A stretch of 64,000 nt of DNA. Origin: Winogradskyella alexanderae (lineage in GTDB: Bacteria; Bacteroidota; Bacteroidia; Flavobacteriales; Flavobacteriaceae). The DNA is taken from positions 434,001-498,000 of the forward strand of contig NZ_JAIUJR010000002.1 of NCBI RefSeq assembly GCF_020166335.1. The letters run 5' to 3'. The position numbers and the translations under genes are program-made. Below, in pieces: positions 1-9,788 of the stretch. The notes below the pieces were generated by a model. That model was not told the origin of the DNA. It searched no databases and saw only the letters and a program-made list of their open reading frames with translations. The stretch's first letter is position 1. Every line of letters starts with the position of its first letter.

Positions 1-403
1 GTTCAATGCTGTGGGACGGTACTAAGGATAAGACTTTATAATTGTTAGCCCCTTGGTCTAAAATTGCCAAGGCATTGAAGGAAAAATTAGATGTTCCTGT
101 TATTACCAAATCATTTAACCCATTGCCATCAAAATCTGCCTTAATGTAGTCAGTTTTTGGTATTAAAGAATCTAATTGTTGTTTTAAAGTTGAATTTGCA
201 AGTTCTACTTTTTTGTACTCATGTGGTGGAATACAGATAAATCCAATTAACGAGGAGTCCACGGTTTTTACAAAATCTTGTAGTTCCTTTAAATTTGATA
301 TGCTATCAATTTTTGTGATTTGACTTGATTTTAGGTTCACATTCTTCTTTGCGCAAGACAAACACAAAAAAATTATACAAAAAGCTTTTAGGAAATTTTT
401 CAT
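1..403 (-). CDS. Lipoprotein with FG-GAP-like segment (3' end outside window)
   Basis: The reading frame opens at an ATG at 403 and runs off the left edge of the window, so only about 134 N-terminal residues are visible. The first 17 residues form a lipoprotein signal ending in the lipobox LCLSC, which predicts an outer- or inner-membrane lipoprotein. Near residues 91-103 the stretch ADFDGNGLNDLVI looks like a single FG-GAP/VCBS calcium-binding-like loop. The gene starts 2 bases after the stop of the MORN-like gene on the same strand, so the two are probably co-transcribed. The function is unknown. The call as a real gene is firm because of the signal peptide and tight spacing. Confidence 0.75.
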   Translation of the reverse strand, partial: MKNFLKAFCIIFLCLSCAKKNVNLKSSQITKIDSISNLKELQDFVKTVDSSLIGFICIPPHEYKKVELANSTLKQQLDSLIPKTDYIKADFDGNGLNDLVITGTSNFSFNALAILDQGANNYKVLSLVPSHSIE

Positions 404-405
404 TA

Positions 406-1116
406 TTAATCCTTATCATAGACCACTTTATTTATAGTATGATCTATTTCTTTGGAAAGTACACCATCTTTATAATATTTCCAAACACCAACCTTTTGGT
501 CTTTTTGAAACATCCCTTCAGAAGCCCTATTGCCCTTACCGTCGTAATTTATTGTTTGTCCATGGCGCTCACCATTTAGATATTCTACGGTCCTGATATA
601 TTGCTTGGCTTTAGTATACCATTGCGCTTCCCCATTTAGTTTTCCATTCTTGTAATACGTGTCTTCTGCAATGTTGCCATTTTCATAATAAACCAATCGT
701 TTCCCATCTAGCAAACCTTTGTCATTGTAATGCTCTTCGATCATAATTGCATCAGAATTATTATGATAATAAATCCATTTACCAATAAAATTCTTTCTGA
801 TCATTTTACCATGACTTACAATCTTTTTTGCAGAAGTGTAAAATGTTACCTTGGCAATATCGTCGCTTTCATTGAATTCTTTTGTTGCACTAAGCACACT
901 TTTACCATCTTTGAGTTTATAAAACTTAAAAGTACCTACTTCCTTACCGTTTATAAAATTACCTTCATACCGTTTCTGATCTGTCCCATCATAGTTTTTA
1001 GTCCAGTATCCGTGGCGTTCACCGTTTTTATCGTACTGATTGACGGATTGTTGTCCTAAACAAGTTGTTAAAGTTATTGTAAAAATTAACGTGAATATTA
1101 TTGTTTGTTTAATCAT
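406..1116 (-). CDS. Secreted MORN/YwqK-type repeat protein
   Basis: The 236-residue protein has an N-terminal signal peptide (about residues 1-21, ending near CLGQQ). It then carries tandem repeats of the form GxxxGxWxxYxxxG, for example KVGVWKYYKDG, LNGEAQWY and ENGNIAEDTYYKNGKLNG. This is the pattern of the MORN-like family often annotated as 'toxin-antitoxin system YwqK family antitoxin'. That annotation name does not establish an antitoxin role, and no toxin partner is seen here. The protein is probably periplasmic or surface-exposed. It is the first gene of a two-gene unit with the truncated lipoprotein. Its start codon overlaps the promoter of the divergent fasciclin gene. Confidence 0.75.
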   Translation of the reverse strand: MIKQTIIFTLIFTITLTTCLGQQSVNQYDKNGERHGYWTKNYDGTDQKRYEGNFINGKEVGTFKFYKLKDGKSVLSATKEFNESDDIAKVTFYTSAKKIVSHGKMIRKNFIGKWIYYHNNSDAIMIEEHYNDKGLLDGKRLVYYENGNIAEDTYYKNGKLNGEAQWYTKAKQYIRTVEYLNGERHGQTINYDGKGNRASEGMFQKDQKVGVWKYYKDGVLSKEIDHTINKVVYDKD

Positions 1117-1128
1117 TTTATATTTTTG
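1101..1128 (+). promoter_or_regulatory. Bacteroidota-type promoter of the fasciclin gene
   Basis: TTG at 1101-1103, a 17-base spacer, then TATTTTTG at 1121-1128 match the Bacteroidota primary-sigma consensus TTG-N17-23-TAnnTTTG exactly. The predicted transcript start is near 1134, giving a leader of about 50 bases before the fasciclin ATG at 1186. The element overlaps the first codons of the divergent MORN-like gene. Confidence 0.6.
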
Positions 1129-1133
1129 TTAAA

Positions 1134-1167
1134 CAAATGTAACAAACGTTTGTGCAATGTTGAACAA
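1134..1167 (-). promoter_or_regulatory. Probable promoter of the MORN-like gene, containing a palindrome
   Basis: On the minus strand the -7 element TACATTTG lies at 1141-1134, and a TTG at 1167-1165 gives a 23-base spacer, at the long end of the accepted range. A perfect 12-base palindrome ACAAACGTTTGT at 1142-1153 falls between the two elements and just inside the divergent fasciclin transcript. It is a possible operator, but no regulator is identified. Confidence 0.4.
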
Positions 1168-1185
1168 ATTTAAAAACTTAAAAAA

Positions 1186-2190
1186 ATGAAATTTATTTCA
1201 AAAACAATCAAATTAATACCAGTATTATTTTTGGTATTTGGTCTTACTGCATGCAGTGACGACGACGACAATAACGGTAACGGTGTACAGGCTACTACAG
1301 TAGTTGATGTTGCTTTAGAAAACAACTTAACCTCTTTAGCTGCTGCTTTAGAAGCAACAGGATTAGTAAGTACTTTACAAGGAACTGGACCATTTACAGT
1401 ATTTGCTCCATCTAATGACGCATTTACAGCATTCTTAACCGAAGAAGGCATTGATTTAGATAATTTAACAACGGAACAAGAAGCAGTTGTAACTAATATT
1501 TTATTAAACCATGTCATCATCGGTGATAATTTATTATCTACTGATTTAGTTGCCGCAGGATCTGGATATACGAATACAGGTGCGACTGGACCAAATGGAG
1601 AAAACTTAAGCTTATATTTTTCAACAACAAATGGAGTAGTTATAAATGGCGACTCAGAAGTAACAGACGCTGATAATACGGCTACAAACGGAGTAATACA
1701 CATTGTTGATGACGTAATTGAATTACCAACCATAGGGACATTTGCAACGTCAAATCCGGCTCTATCTATTTTGGTAGATGCGTTAATCTATGCTGATGAT
1801 GAAGGAACACCAACCGTACCATATGTGGATACTGTTTTTGACGAAGAAGGTGCACCTTTAACTGTATTTGCTCCAACTAATGATGCATTTGTAAATGTAC
1901 TAGCAGAATTGAACTTAACTGGCTTCGGTGAAGGTCAAGGCGAATTAAATGCAGCAACAACTGATGCTGTATTATTAGCACATATAGTAAGCGGAAATGT
2001 ACAATCTTCAGGTTTACCAAACGGTACTGTTTCAACAATTGGTGGAACAGACTTAATAGTAGACAACAGTGCGTTTACATTAACAGACCCTAATGACAGA
2101 GTAACTAATATCGTAACAACATTAGTAAACATACAAGGGATTAATGGTGTAGTACACGTTGTTGATAGAGTGATATTACCAAGTCTATAA
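1186..2190 (+). CDS. Two-domain fasciclin (FAS1) lipoprotein
   Basis: This 334-residue protein begins with a signal peptide and lipobox (LTAC, Cys at about residue 23) followed by an acidic SDDDDNNG linker, typical of flavobacterial surface lipoproteins. Two FAS1 domains follow, at about residues 37-178 and 188-334. Each carries the H1 motif (GTGPFTVFAPSNDAFTAF in the first; APLTVFAPTNDAFVNV in the second) and ends with the H2-like motif NGVIHIVDDV or NGVVHVVDRV. FAS1 domains generally mediate cell-surface adhesion, so an adhesive role is inferred. The ATG at 1186 is supported by the signal peptide and by the promoter at 1101-1128. A strong terminator follows, so the gene is monocistronic. 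Confidence 0.9.
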   Translation: MKFISKTIKLIPVLFLVFGLTACSDDDDNNGNGVQATTVVDVALENNLTSLAAALEATGLVSTLQGTGPFTVFAPSNDAFTAFLTEEGIDLDNLTTEQEAVVTNILLNHVIIGDNLLSTDLVAAGSGYTNTGATGPNGENLSLYFSTTNGVVINGDSEVTDADNTATNGVIHIVDDVIELPTIGTFATSNPALSILVDALIYADDEGTPTVPYVDTVFDEEGAPLTVFAPTNDAFVNVLAELNLTGFGEGQGELNAATTDAVLLAHIVSGNVQSSGLPNGTVSTIGGTDLIVDNSAFTLTDPNDRVTNIVTTLVNIQGINGVVHVVDRVILPSL

Positions 2191-2248
2191 TTAAGGAAAG
2201 TCGAGGCTGATTACCTCATTTTTATATTGATTGATTTAGTTAGTAGTG

Positions 2249-2281
2249 AAACCCGGACAAAAGTCCGGGTTTGCTTTTTTT
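2249..2281 (+). terminator. Rho-independent terminator of the fasciclin gene
   Basis: A perfect 10-bp stem (AAACCCGGAC / GTCCGGGTTT) with an AAAA loop is followed by GCTTTTTT. It lies about 60 bases after the fasciclin stop codon. Confidence 0.9.
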
Positions 2282-2300
2282 AAAAGATACGCTCTACTAA

Positions 2301-2880
2301 CTATCTCTTATGTTCTGGACTATCAAAACCAGCTCTGCAACCTGCCTGCCATTCATCTGGTAAGTTCCCATAAGCAGGTACACCACCATTATATTTGAGC
2401 ATTCTCGCTAAATGCAAACAATTCCAAACTAAAAATGTGGTATTTCTATTTGTAAAATAATTTTCTGGACCCCTGATCCTTCATCACTATTTGATGGCCC
2501 TGGGTTAGCTTCTCCTATCCAACTACCGTCTGGCTGTGGTGGAATTGTATAACCAATATTTTATAAGAAAAATAATATGTTCATAGCACAATTTTTATCA
2601 CCATGTTCATTGCCAGTAATTAACGTCGCTCCAACATTATCACAATCCCTATATTATCCCTTTTTGTTGAACTGGTGTGTATAACCATACATGCGTTCTA
2701 AGGTCCTATTGCAAACCGATGACTTTTCTCCCATCCATATCGAAATGTAAAGGATAGGACTTTTAAATCGTCATAGTTAGCTGGTGGTTCATAGCAATGA
2801 TTTTCAATCCTTTTCTAAGTTGTATACGCGTTTATAATATAAGCTTGATGTGTCTGTTTTCTTATATAAAGCCTATTCAT
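2301..2880 (-). pseudogene. Decayed gene of unknown family
   Basis: Reading the minus strand from an ATG at 2880 gives coding-like sequence broken by in-frame stops (TAG at 2817-2815, TAG at 2700-2698, TAA at 2656-2654, TAA at 2563-2561) and at least two frameshifts, near 2700 and near 2470. The pieces, in order, include CYEPPANYDDLKVLSF, WEKSHRFAIGP, GATLITGNEHGDKNCAM, IPPQPDGSWIGEANPGP, LVWNCLHLARMLKYNGG and NLPDEWQAGCRAGFD, ending at a TAG at 2303-2301. The Cys/Trp-rich, low-redundancy composition is unlike random AT-rich DNA, so this is read as a remnant of a protein of roughly 190 residues. I do not recognise the family. Confidence 0.65.
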
Positions 2881-2885
2881 ACGAC

Positions 2886-2920
2886 TAAAAAAACCTCAAC
2901 ATTTCTGTTGAGGTCGTTTA
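2886..2920 (-). terminator. Terminator downstream of yidC
   Basis: On the minus strand the hairpin CCTCAAC / GTTGAGG (7 bp, loop AGAAAT) is followed by TTTTTTTA. It lies 18 bases past the yidC stop and ends the pyrG-yidC transcript. Confidence 0.8.
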
Positions 2921-2937
2921 TAAAATAATTAATTATA

Positions 2938-4851
2938 CTATTTTTTCTTTTTACGCTGTTGTATTTGCTTCTGTTGCTCCGCTTGCTCCATCATTTCTTT
3001 CATCTTTCTTTGGAATCTGTTTTCCTTCTTAGGCTTGCTCTTACTTACCTCTATTTTAGCAAGTACTTTATCTTCATCTATAATGTAGTTCTTTATTACC
3101 AACATTATACCGATACTAATTAAGTTAGAAATAAAATAATATAAACTTAGTCCTGAGGCGTAATTGTTGAAGAACACTAACATTAACAAAGGTGAGAAAT
3201 AAATCATATACTTCATCATTTTACCCATGTCTGGCATTCCCTCTTGTTGAGGGGCCTGAGTTGCCATTTGTTGGCCAGTAGTCATTTTCATATAAAAGAA
3301 AATCGCTATTGCCGCCAAAATTGGGAATAAGCTTACATGATCACCGTAAAATGGTATATTAAATGGTAAGTCGAAAATAGAGTCATAAGAACTTAAATCG
3401 TCTGCCCACAAAAAGCTTTTTTGTCTCAAATCAAAGGCAGTTGGAAAAAACATAAATAAGGCATAAAATACTGGTATTTGCATTAAACCAGGCAAACAAC
3501 CACTTAGTGGACTTGCACCAGCTTTACTTTGTAAAGCCATCGTTTCTTGCTGTGCCTTTAATTTATTGTCCTTATACTTTTGTCTTATGGCATCGAGTTC
3601 TGGTTTTAATATTTTCATTTTAGCCTGAGAGAGGAATTGCTTATACTGCACGAAAGACAATAATATTTTAACCAAAATGGTCATAACAATAATGGCGATA
3701 CCGTAGGGTAAGAAACCACTTAACCAACCAAATAATGGTATAAATAATGCCTTGTTTATCCAGCCAAAAATTCCCCAACCAAAAGGTATACTATCTTCAA
3801 GATTCTTACCGTAGGTTTTTAAAACCTTACTGTCTGTTGGCCCATAGTAAAGGCCAAAACTCTCATTAAGTTCGCCACCTTTGAATGCCAAAGGCATTTT
3901 TGCCGTATATTTTTTTGTAAAAAGTGTATCAACTTCTTCATCCTCCACCAAGTCAGTAGAAGTTATAGCTACATCATTAAATGTACCCTCTCCAGCTACT
4001 AGTATGGTACTGAAAAAGTGCTGTCTGTAGGATAACCAAGATAAATCATTAACAGTTTCATCATCATCTCCCATCTGGGATAACTTATCAACCTTATCAC
4101 CATCATACATGTAAGTTAAACGTGTATACCTGTTCTCGTAACTAATACTTTTAGCATGGCGAATATTTTTTTGTCTCCAATCTAGATTAATAGGCTGGGA
4201 AGTATTGAAGACGCCACTTAAACCTTGTGATCGAATGGAGAAATCAATCATGTAGTCATCGGGTTTCAGCTCGTAACGATACTCGAGAAACGCACTTTCT
4301 GAAACCTTAAGTTTCATAGATACAATTGTATTCTCACCACTTTTTGTTACAAATGGTTGAAAGGGCAGATCCTGAGTATTAAAAATTCGATTATCTGAAG
4401 TACCAAAAGTAATATTAAAGTTACTGTTATTGTCCTTAACCAAATAAATTGGTACAGAATCATAGTCTACAAAATTTTTCAGCTCTACCTCGGCCAAATG
4501 ACCGCCAGTATTATTGAAAGTAAGTTTAAAAACATCGGTTTCAACCTTTGTTTTCTCTAGATTAGTTGATTGGGTTAATGCATATGAGAATGCGCCTAAT
4601 TTATTATGTAATGCTACGCGTTGTGTAGAATCTAAATTTTGAGTGTTTGTGTAATCTTCAGCTGTCGTAACGATTGCTTCGTTCTGCTTACTACTTGATT
4701 TAGGCTCGGCTTCTACCTGCTCCTGCTCCGCTTTCTTTTGTGCTTCAATTTCCTCTGGAGTAGGTTGATTCTGATACATGATGTATAAGAGAATTCCAAA
4801 AATTAAGATGAATCCTATTATTGAATTAATATCTAACTTCTTTTCTTCCAT
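2938..4851 (-). CDS. yidC: Membrane protein insertase YidC
   Basis: YidC inserts and folds inner-membrane proteins, alone or with SecYEG. The 637-residue protein has the Gram-negative layout: an N-terminal membrane anchor (about residues 12-27), a low-complexity Gln/Glu/Lys linker, a large periplasmic domain (about 90-350), then the conserved C-terminal membrane core (about 370-600) with PYGIAIIVMTILVKILLSF, the cytoplasmic loop KILKPELDAIRQKYKDN, and the ASPLSGCLPGLMQIPVFYAL segment. The tail is rich in Lys and Gln and ends in KKKK, as in YidC proteins that contact ribosomes. It lies 92 bases after pyrG on the same strand and is followed by a terminator. Confidence 0.97.
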   Translation of the reverse strand: MEEKKLDINSIIGFILIFGILLYIMYQNQPTPEEIEAQKKAEQEQVEAEPKSSSKQNEAIVTTAEDYTNTQNLDSTQRVALHNKLGAFSYALTQSTNLEKTKVETDVFKLTFNNTGGHLAEVELKNFVDYDSVPIYLVKDNNSNFNITFGTSDNRIFNTQDLPFQPFVTKSGENTIVSMKLKVSESAFLEYRYELKPDDYMIDFSIRSQGLSGVFNTSQPINLDWRQKNIRHAKSISYENRYTRLTYMYDGDKVDKLSQMGDDDETVNDLSWLSYRQHFFSTILVAGEGTFNDVAITSTDLVEDEEVDTLFTKKYTAKMPLAFKGGELNESFGLYYGPTDSKVLKTYGKNLEDSIPFGWGIFGWINKALFIPLFGWLSGFLPYGIAIIVMTILVKILLSFVQYKQFLSQAKMKILKPELDAIRQKYKDNKLKAQQETMALQSKAGASPLSGCLPGLMQIPVFYALFMFFPTAFDLRQKSFLWADDLSSYDSIFDLPFNIPFYGDHVSLFPILAAIAIFFYMKMTTGQQMATQAPQQEGMPDMGKMMKYMIYFSPLLMLVFFNNYASGLSLYYFISNLISIGIMLVIKNYIIDEDKVLAKIEVSKSKPKKENRFQRKMKEMMEQAEQQKQIQQRKKKK

Positions 4852-4943
4852 ATTTTAATCCGCTATTTACGGTAATCTTGATTAGTTGTAAGGCTTGTCC
4901 CAAAAAGCTATCCAAATTTCACTTTACGTCAAAGTGGCAGATA

Positions 4944-6569
<1,626 letters not shown>

Positions 6570-6652
6570 TTAAACGCAGGCAAATTTACAAAATAAAACG
6601 AGTATTTGCCGATTTGTTGAAGGTTTGTTTATATGTTTTGTTTAACCAAAAT

Positions 6653-6880
6653 TCAGCGTGGAAATTCACGTTTTACTTTCTTTATCAAATCTTCCAAGCC
6701 ATTAATTTTTATCTCGTGCATTTGTTGCATCATCATACCAAGTTTTCCTTCTGGAAAACCTTTTTGGAGGAACCAAGTATAATAGTATTCTGGGATGTCA
6801 ATTAAAAACTCACCTTTATATTTACCGAATGGCATTTTGTAATGTGCCAACTCAATAAGCGACTCTTTACTGCCTTTCAT
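6653..6880 (-). CDS. Small DUF3820 family protein
   Basis: This is a 75-residue protein when started at the ATG at 6880; a TTG two codons earlier is less likely. It is essentially one DUF3820 domain: MPFGKYKGEFLIDIPEYYY, then TWFLQKGFPEGKLG. The FGKYKG / W-L pattern matches the tail of the exonuclease at 29368-30144 (FGKHKGKRVVDV, GWLLNADFP). The ATG begins 2 bases after the stop of the DUF922 gene, so the genes are translationally close. DUF3820 has no firmly assigned biochemical role that I can state. The domain call is based on pattern only. Confidence 0.75.
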   Translation of the reverse strand: MKGSKESLIELAHYKMPFGKYKGEFLIDIPEYYYTWFLQKGFPEGKLGMMMQQMHEIKINGLEDLIKKVKREFPR

Positions 6881-6882
6881 AT

Positions 6883-7428
6883 TCAAAAGGATTTAAATTC
6901 TTTGAGTTTTTCGAGCTCAACTTGTATAAAAGTTTGCCATTGGTGTTGCACCTCTGTATTTATGGAATGTACACTTTGTGCGTCATATCTTTTTTGGGTT
7001 TCGTTGAGTTCGCTATTAATAGCATTATGGAGTGTTTTTAATTGTTTTTTTATATTCTGATTTACCCTAAGCTTTGTCAGCCTTTGTCTGAATATGCGTG
7101 CATATAATTCGGTTATATCAAAATGCAATTGTTCATGCCCAAGAATATACTGATTGGCTTTTTTTTTATTGCACCAAGATTTATTAGGGTAAAAATGTGC
7201 CTCAACAGTTGTATCATAATCCACAATTTTCGAACCAGATGTTGAAATTGAAAATCCAAATGTTATTCCCGAAGCTGTTAGGGCTATAGCATCTGAACTA
7301 GGATTAATCGGTCCCTTAAAATCTGCCCAAGTAAGTTTGTGCGACTCATTCCATGTGATGGTCTCCTCGTCAGGGTTTTGACCCAATAGGAAAAACAGGA
7401 AACAAAGTATAAAATGCTTTAGTTGCAT
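6883..7428 (-). CDS. DUF922 family secreted protein (putative Zn-dependent protease fold)
   Basis: The 181-residue protein has a short N-terminal signal (about residues 1-17) and the DUF922 hallmarks: a W-x-D motif near the start (LTWADFKGPI) and the zincin-like GHEQLHFDITELYARIFR, where an H-E-x-x-H arrangement could bind zinc. The family is predicted to be a metal-dependent peptidase, but activity is unproven. It is probably periplasmic. It sits between the OsmC-like gene (3 bases) and the DUF3820 gene (2 bases) in one operon. Confidence 0.75.
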   Translation of the reverse strand: MQLKHFILCFLFFLLGQNPDEETITWNESHKLTWADFKGPINPSSDAIALTASGITFGFSISTSGSKIVDYDTTVEAHFYPNKSWCNKKKANQYILGHEQLHFDITELYARIFRQRLTKLRVNQNIKKQLKTLHNAINSELNETQKRYDAQSVHSINTEVQHQWQTFIQVELEKLKEFKSF

Positions 7429-7431
7429 GTA

Positions 7432-7830
7432 CTACCAATTAAAGGTGATATCTCTAATGATATCAGGATGTAAACTGTAGTGAACAGGACAGGTATTTGC
7501 CGTGTGCTCAAGAATTTTTCTTGTTTTTTTATCAGAATCAAATGAAAAATTTATGGCAATTTCAATTTTAGAAATCCGTCTTGGATTGCTCGCCATGGTT
7601 TTTGTCACCTCAGCTGTCGTTCCGGACATATCTACACCCATGTCTCTTGCTTTAATACCCATAACCGTTAACATACAGCTTGCCAATCCTGTTGCAACCG
7701 TATCTGTTGGTGAAAACGCTTCTCCTTTACCGTTATTGTCTAAAGGAGCGTCCGTAAGGAATGTATCATTGGATTTTATATGTGTGCTCTTGGTCCTTAA
7801 ATCGCCAAGATAAATAACTTTTGATGTCAT
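7432..7830 (-). CDS. OsmC family peroxide-detoxification protein
   Basis: The 132-residue protein has the OsmC/Ohr fold signatures: a first conserved Cys in GLASCMLTVMGIKARDMGVD (about residue 53) and a second in ANTCPVHYSL near the C-terminus. Members with both Cys reduce organic hydroperoxides using thiols; the closest pattern is the YhfA/SACOL1771-type OsmC-like branch. Its ATG overlaps the stop of the LysM protein by one base (TAATG), a classical translational coupling arrangement. It is cytoplasmic. Confidence 0.85.
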   Translation of the reverse strand: MTSKVIYLGDLRTKSTHIKSNDTFLTDAPLDNNGKGEAFSPTDTVATGLASCMLTVMGIKARDMGVDMSGTTAEVTKTMASNPRRISKIEIAINFSFDSDKKTRKILEHTANTCPVHYSLHPDIIRDITFNW

Positions 7831-9734
7831 TAATCTACTTCTACAATTCTTAAATCTTGATACCTAACAATATATAATGCTTCATTAACATAACCACTAA
7901 ACATTGCTTTCTTATACCTAAACTTATTTTCGATATACTCCGTCTCAATATCATCTGCTGATGCTTCATACAAATCCTTTCCTGAAGCTAAACGCAATAA
8001 AAGGTCAAGTGTCACATCAAACCCTCTTGAGGCATACTTACTCGGTGAGACACCATAAAGTTTTCTATAAGTTTTTACAAAGTAGGAATTACTTTGATCT
8101 TCAAAATTCTTGTTTACCGATGGGTAATGAAAATTAAGATTTGACAGGTGATAGTTGTCTATATTCTTACCCTCAAAAGCACTATTTTTATCTAATGTTA
8201 CAAGGACAATTTGTTCATTTTCATTATTTAATCCGTTAAGCAGGCTTATAACACTAGAGGCGAGAGCATTACTTTCTGTCTCTAAGAAGACAATTGATCT
8301 GCCTTTTGGAAATACATTTTCTAAATCTGTAGGGTTTATGTAAAATCCGTCTTTACCTGTTTTACTGTTTTTACGTGAATAAATAAGTTTTGCTGTTGGA
8401 AATTCGCTTTTGAGCATTTCACTCCTTGTCGATTTTGATAAATCTGATATGATCACAACTTGACGTTTCAAACTATCTGCTTTGATAAAGTCAATCATTG
8501 CTTGTTGCAAAAGTTTGTCATCTGGTATGGTTTGAAACACGTTAGAATATATCTCCTTAGGTTTGGTCATCGCCGCGATAACAGGCACACCATCACGTCT
8601 CAATGTTGTGGCAACTCTATCAAAACAATCAGCATTCATCGGTCCAATAACAGCATCATAATCTTCGAAACTATTTTCTTCTAATAATTCTCTGGTTTTG
8701 GAAATTTGATATTGTGTATCCAGCACTTTTAAATCGGTAGAAATACCTAGTTGCTTCGCAGAATCCATAGCAATAAGGACGCCTGCATGGAAATCCAAAA
8801 CGACAGACATAAGCCTACTGTTTTTTATCATTTCCTTAGTCTCTGATACAGAGTCTGTATCTACCCTATTTAAACGGTACGGCAACATTAAGGCAATTTT
8901 CTTGGTCTTGAAATTGGACAGTCTAGAGTACAAGGCTGTAGTCTCAACCTCAGTTAGCTCAGCTTCAGCATTGAGTTTAGCTGGTAATTTTAATACCATA
9001 CCTGCCTTTAGCCCCATTTCCTTTAATCCTGGGTTCAATTCTTCAAGTTCCTCTTGAGTTAACCCTGTCTTGATTTTAAGCCTGTAAAAACCCTCTTGCG
9101 GAAGTACTTCGTAATAGTTGAAGGCTTCCTCAATTACCTTTTCTTCATTATTGGCGATATTAGGGACATTAAGTTCGTCACCTGGTTGCAACACGTCCTT
9201 CATATTGGGATTTAGAGCTTCTAACTCATCAACAGTAATACCAAATTTATATGCAATACGCCATTTGCCTTCCTTAGGTTGAACAACGTATTTTTTAACC
9301 GTATTACGAAACGTTTTTTTATAAATAACTGTTTTGAATTTTGGAATTCTAAGCTTATCTCCTTTTTTTAAGTTTTCTGAGTATAAAAATCTATTGGCTT
9401 TTTTTATTTCTTCTATAGATACATTGTATTTTTTTGAAATACTGTATAATGTCTCCTTGCGTTTAACCTTATGACTTTTATACCCTATGAGATCGCGTGA
9501 TTCTTCTTTTTGAGGTTCGTTTTTAACCTTAGAGTCCGGGATTATTATAATGGTGTCTGGTTTTAAGCGTGACTTAATATCTGGGTTAAGTGCATAAATA
9601 TCAAATGGTGTTACTAAGTACTGCTTTGCAATACTTTCAATCGTTTCACCTTTCAATACTTTGTGAGTCTTATAATTTTGACCAAAAAGACTAATTGTAA
9701 AAACAAACAATAAGAGGGATAAAATTTTCTTCAT
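7830..9734 (-). CDS. Multi-LysM protein fused to a periplasmic-binding-protein-like domain
   Basis: I start this at the ATG at 9734 (634 residues) because a signal peptide begins there; an upstream GTG at 9785 would add 17 unlikely residues. After the signal, four LysM modules follow at about residues 21-65, 80-130, 145-190 and 205-255, for example THKVLKGETIESIAKQY and KSHKVKRKETLYSISKKY, each ending in a conserved Pro. The remainder (about 275-634) looks like a type I periplasmic-binding fold (IALMLPYRLN, YDAVIGPMNADCFDRVATTL, SRGFDVTLDLLLRLAS). LysM binds peptidoglycan, so a cell-wall-bound sensor or LpoA-like accessory role is plausible but inferred. Confidence 0.8.
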   Translation of the reverse strand: MKKILSLLLFVFTISLFGQNYKTHKVLKGETIESIAKQYLVTPFDIYALNPDIKSRLKPDTIIIIPDSKVKNEPQKEESRDLIGYKSHKVKRKETLYSISKKYNVSIEEIKKANRFLYSENLKKGDKLRIPKFKTVIYKKTFRNTVKKYVVQPKEGKWRIAYKFGITVDELEALNPNMKDVLQPGDELNVPNIANNEEKVIEEAFNYYEVLPQEGFYRLKIKTGLTQEELEELNPGLKEMGLKAGMVLKLPAKLNAEAELTEVETTALYSRLSNFKTKKIALMLPYRLNRVDTDSVSETKEMIKNSRLMSVVLDFHAGVLIAMDSAKQLGISTDLKVLDTQYQISKTRELLEENSFEDYDAVIGPMNADCFDRVATTLRRDGVPVIAAMTKPKEIYSNVFQTIPDDKLLQQAMIDFIKADSLKRQVVIISDLSKSTRSEMLKSEFPTAKLIYSRKNSKTGKDGFYINPTDLENVFPKGRSIVFLETESNALASSVISLLNGLNNENEQIVLVTLDKNSAFEGKNIDNYHLSNLNFHYPSVNKNFEDQSNSYFVKTYRKLYGVSPSKYASRGFDVTLDLLLRLASGKDLYEASADDIETEYIENKFRYKKAMFSGYVNEALYIVRYQDLRIVEVD

Positions 9735-9788
9735 ATTATACTCGTGACTATATGATATTAGAGACATATTTAGACCTAAGGTCACAAT

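Noticed and set aside
406-1116. A toxin-antitoxin system (the repeat family is often named YwqK antitoxin)
   Set aside because: The protein is exported and no toxin gene is adjacent; the name reflects automated annotation only.
1170-1733. Long minus-strand open frame opposite the fasciclin gene
   Set aside because: It is a shadow of the fasciclin coding sequence (codon-bias artefact), with no start signal and low-complexity Ser/Val composition.
4918-4935. Hairpin CACTTT/AAAGTG between pyrG and yidC
   Set aside because: Short stem and no T-run on the minus strand, so it is unlikely to end transcription; the two genes are treated as one unit.
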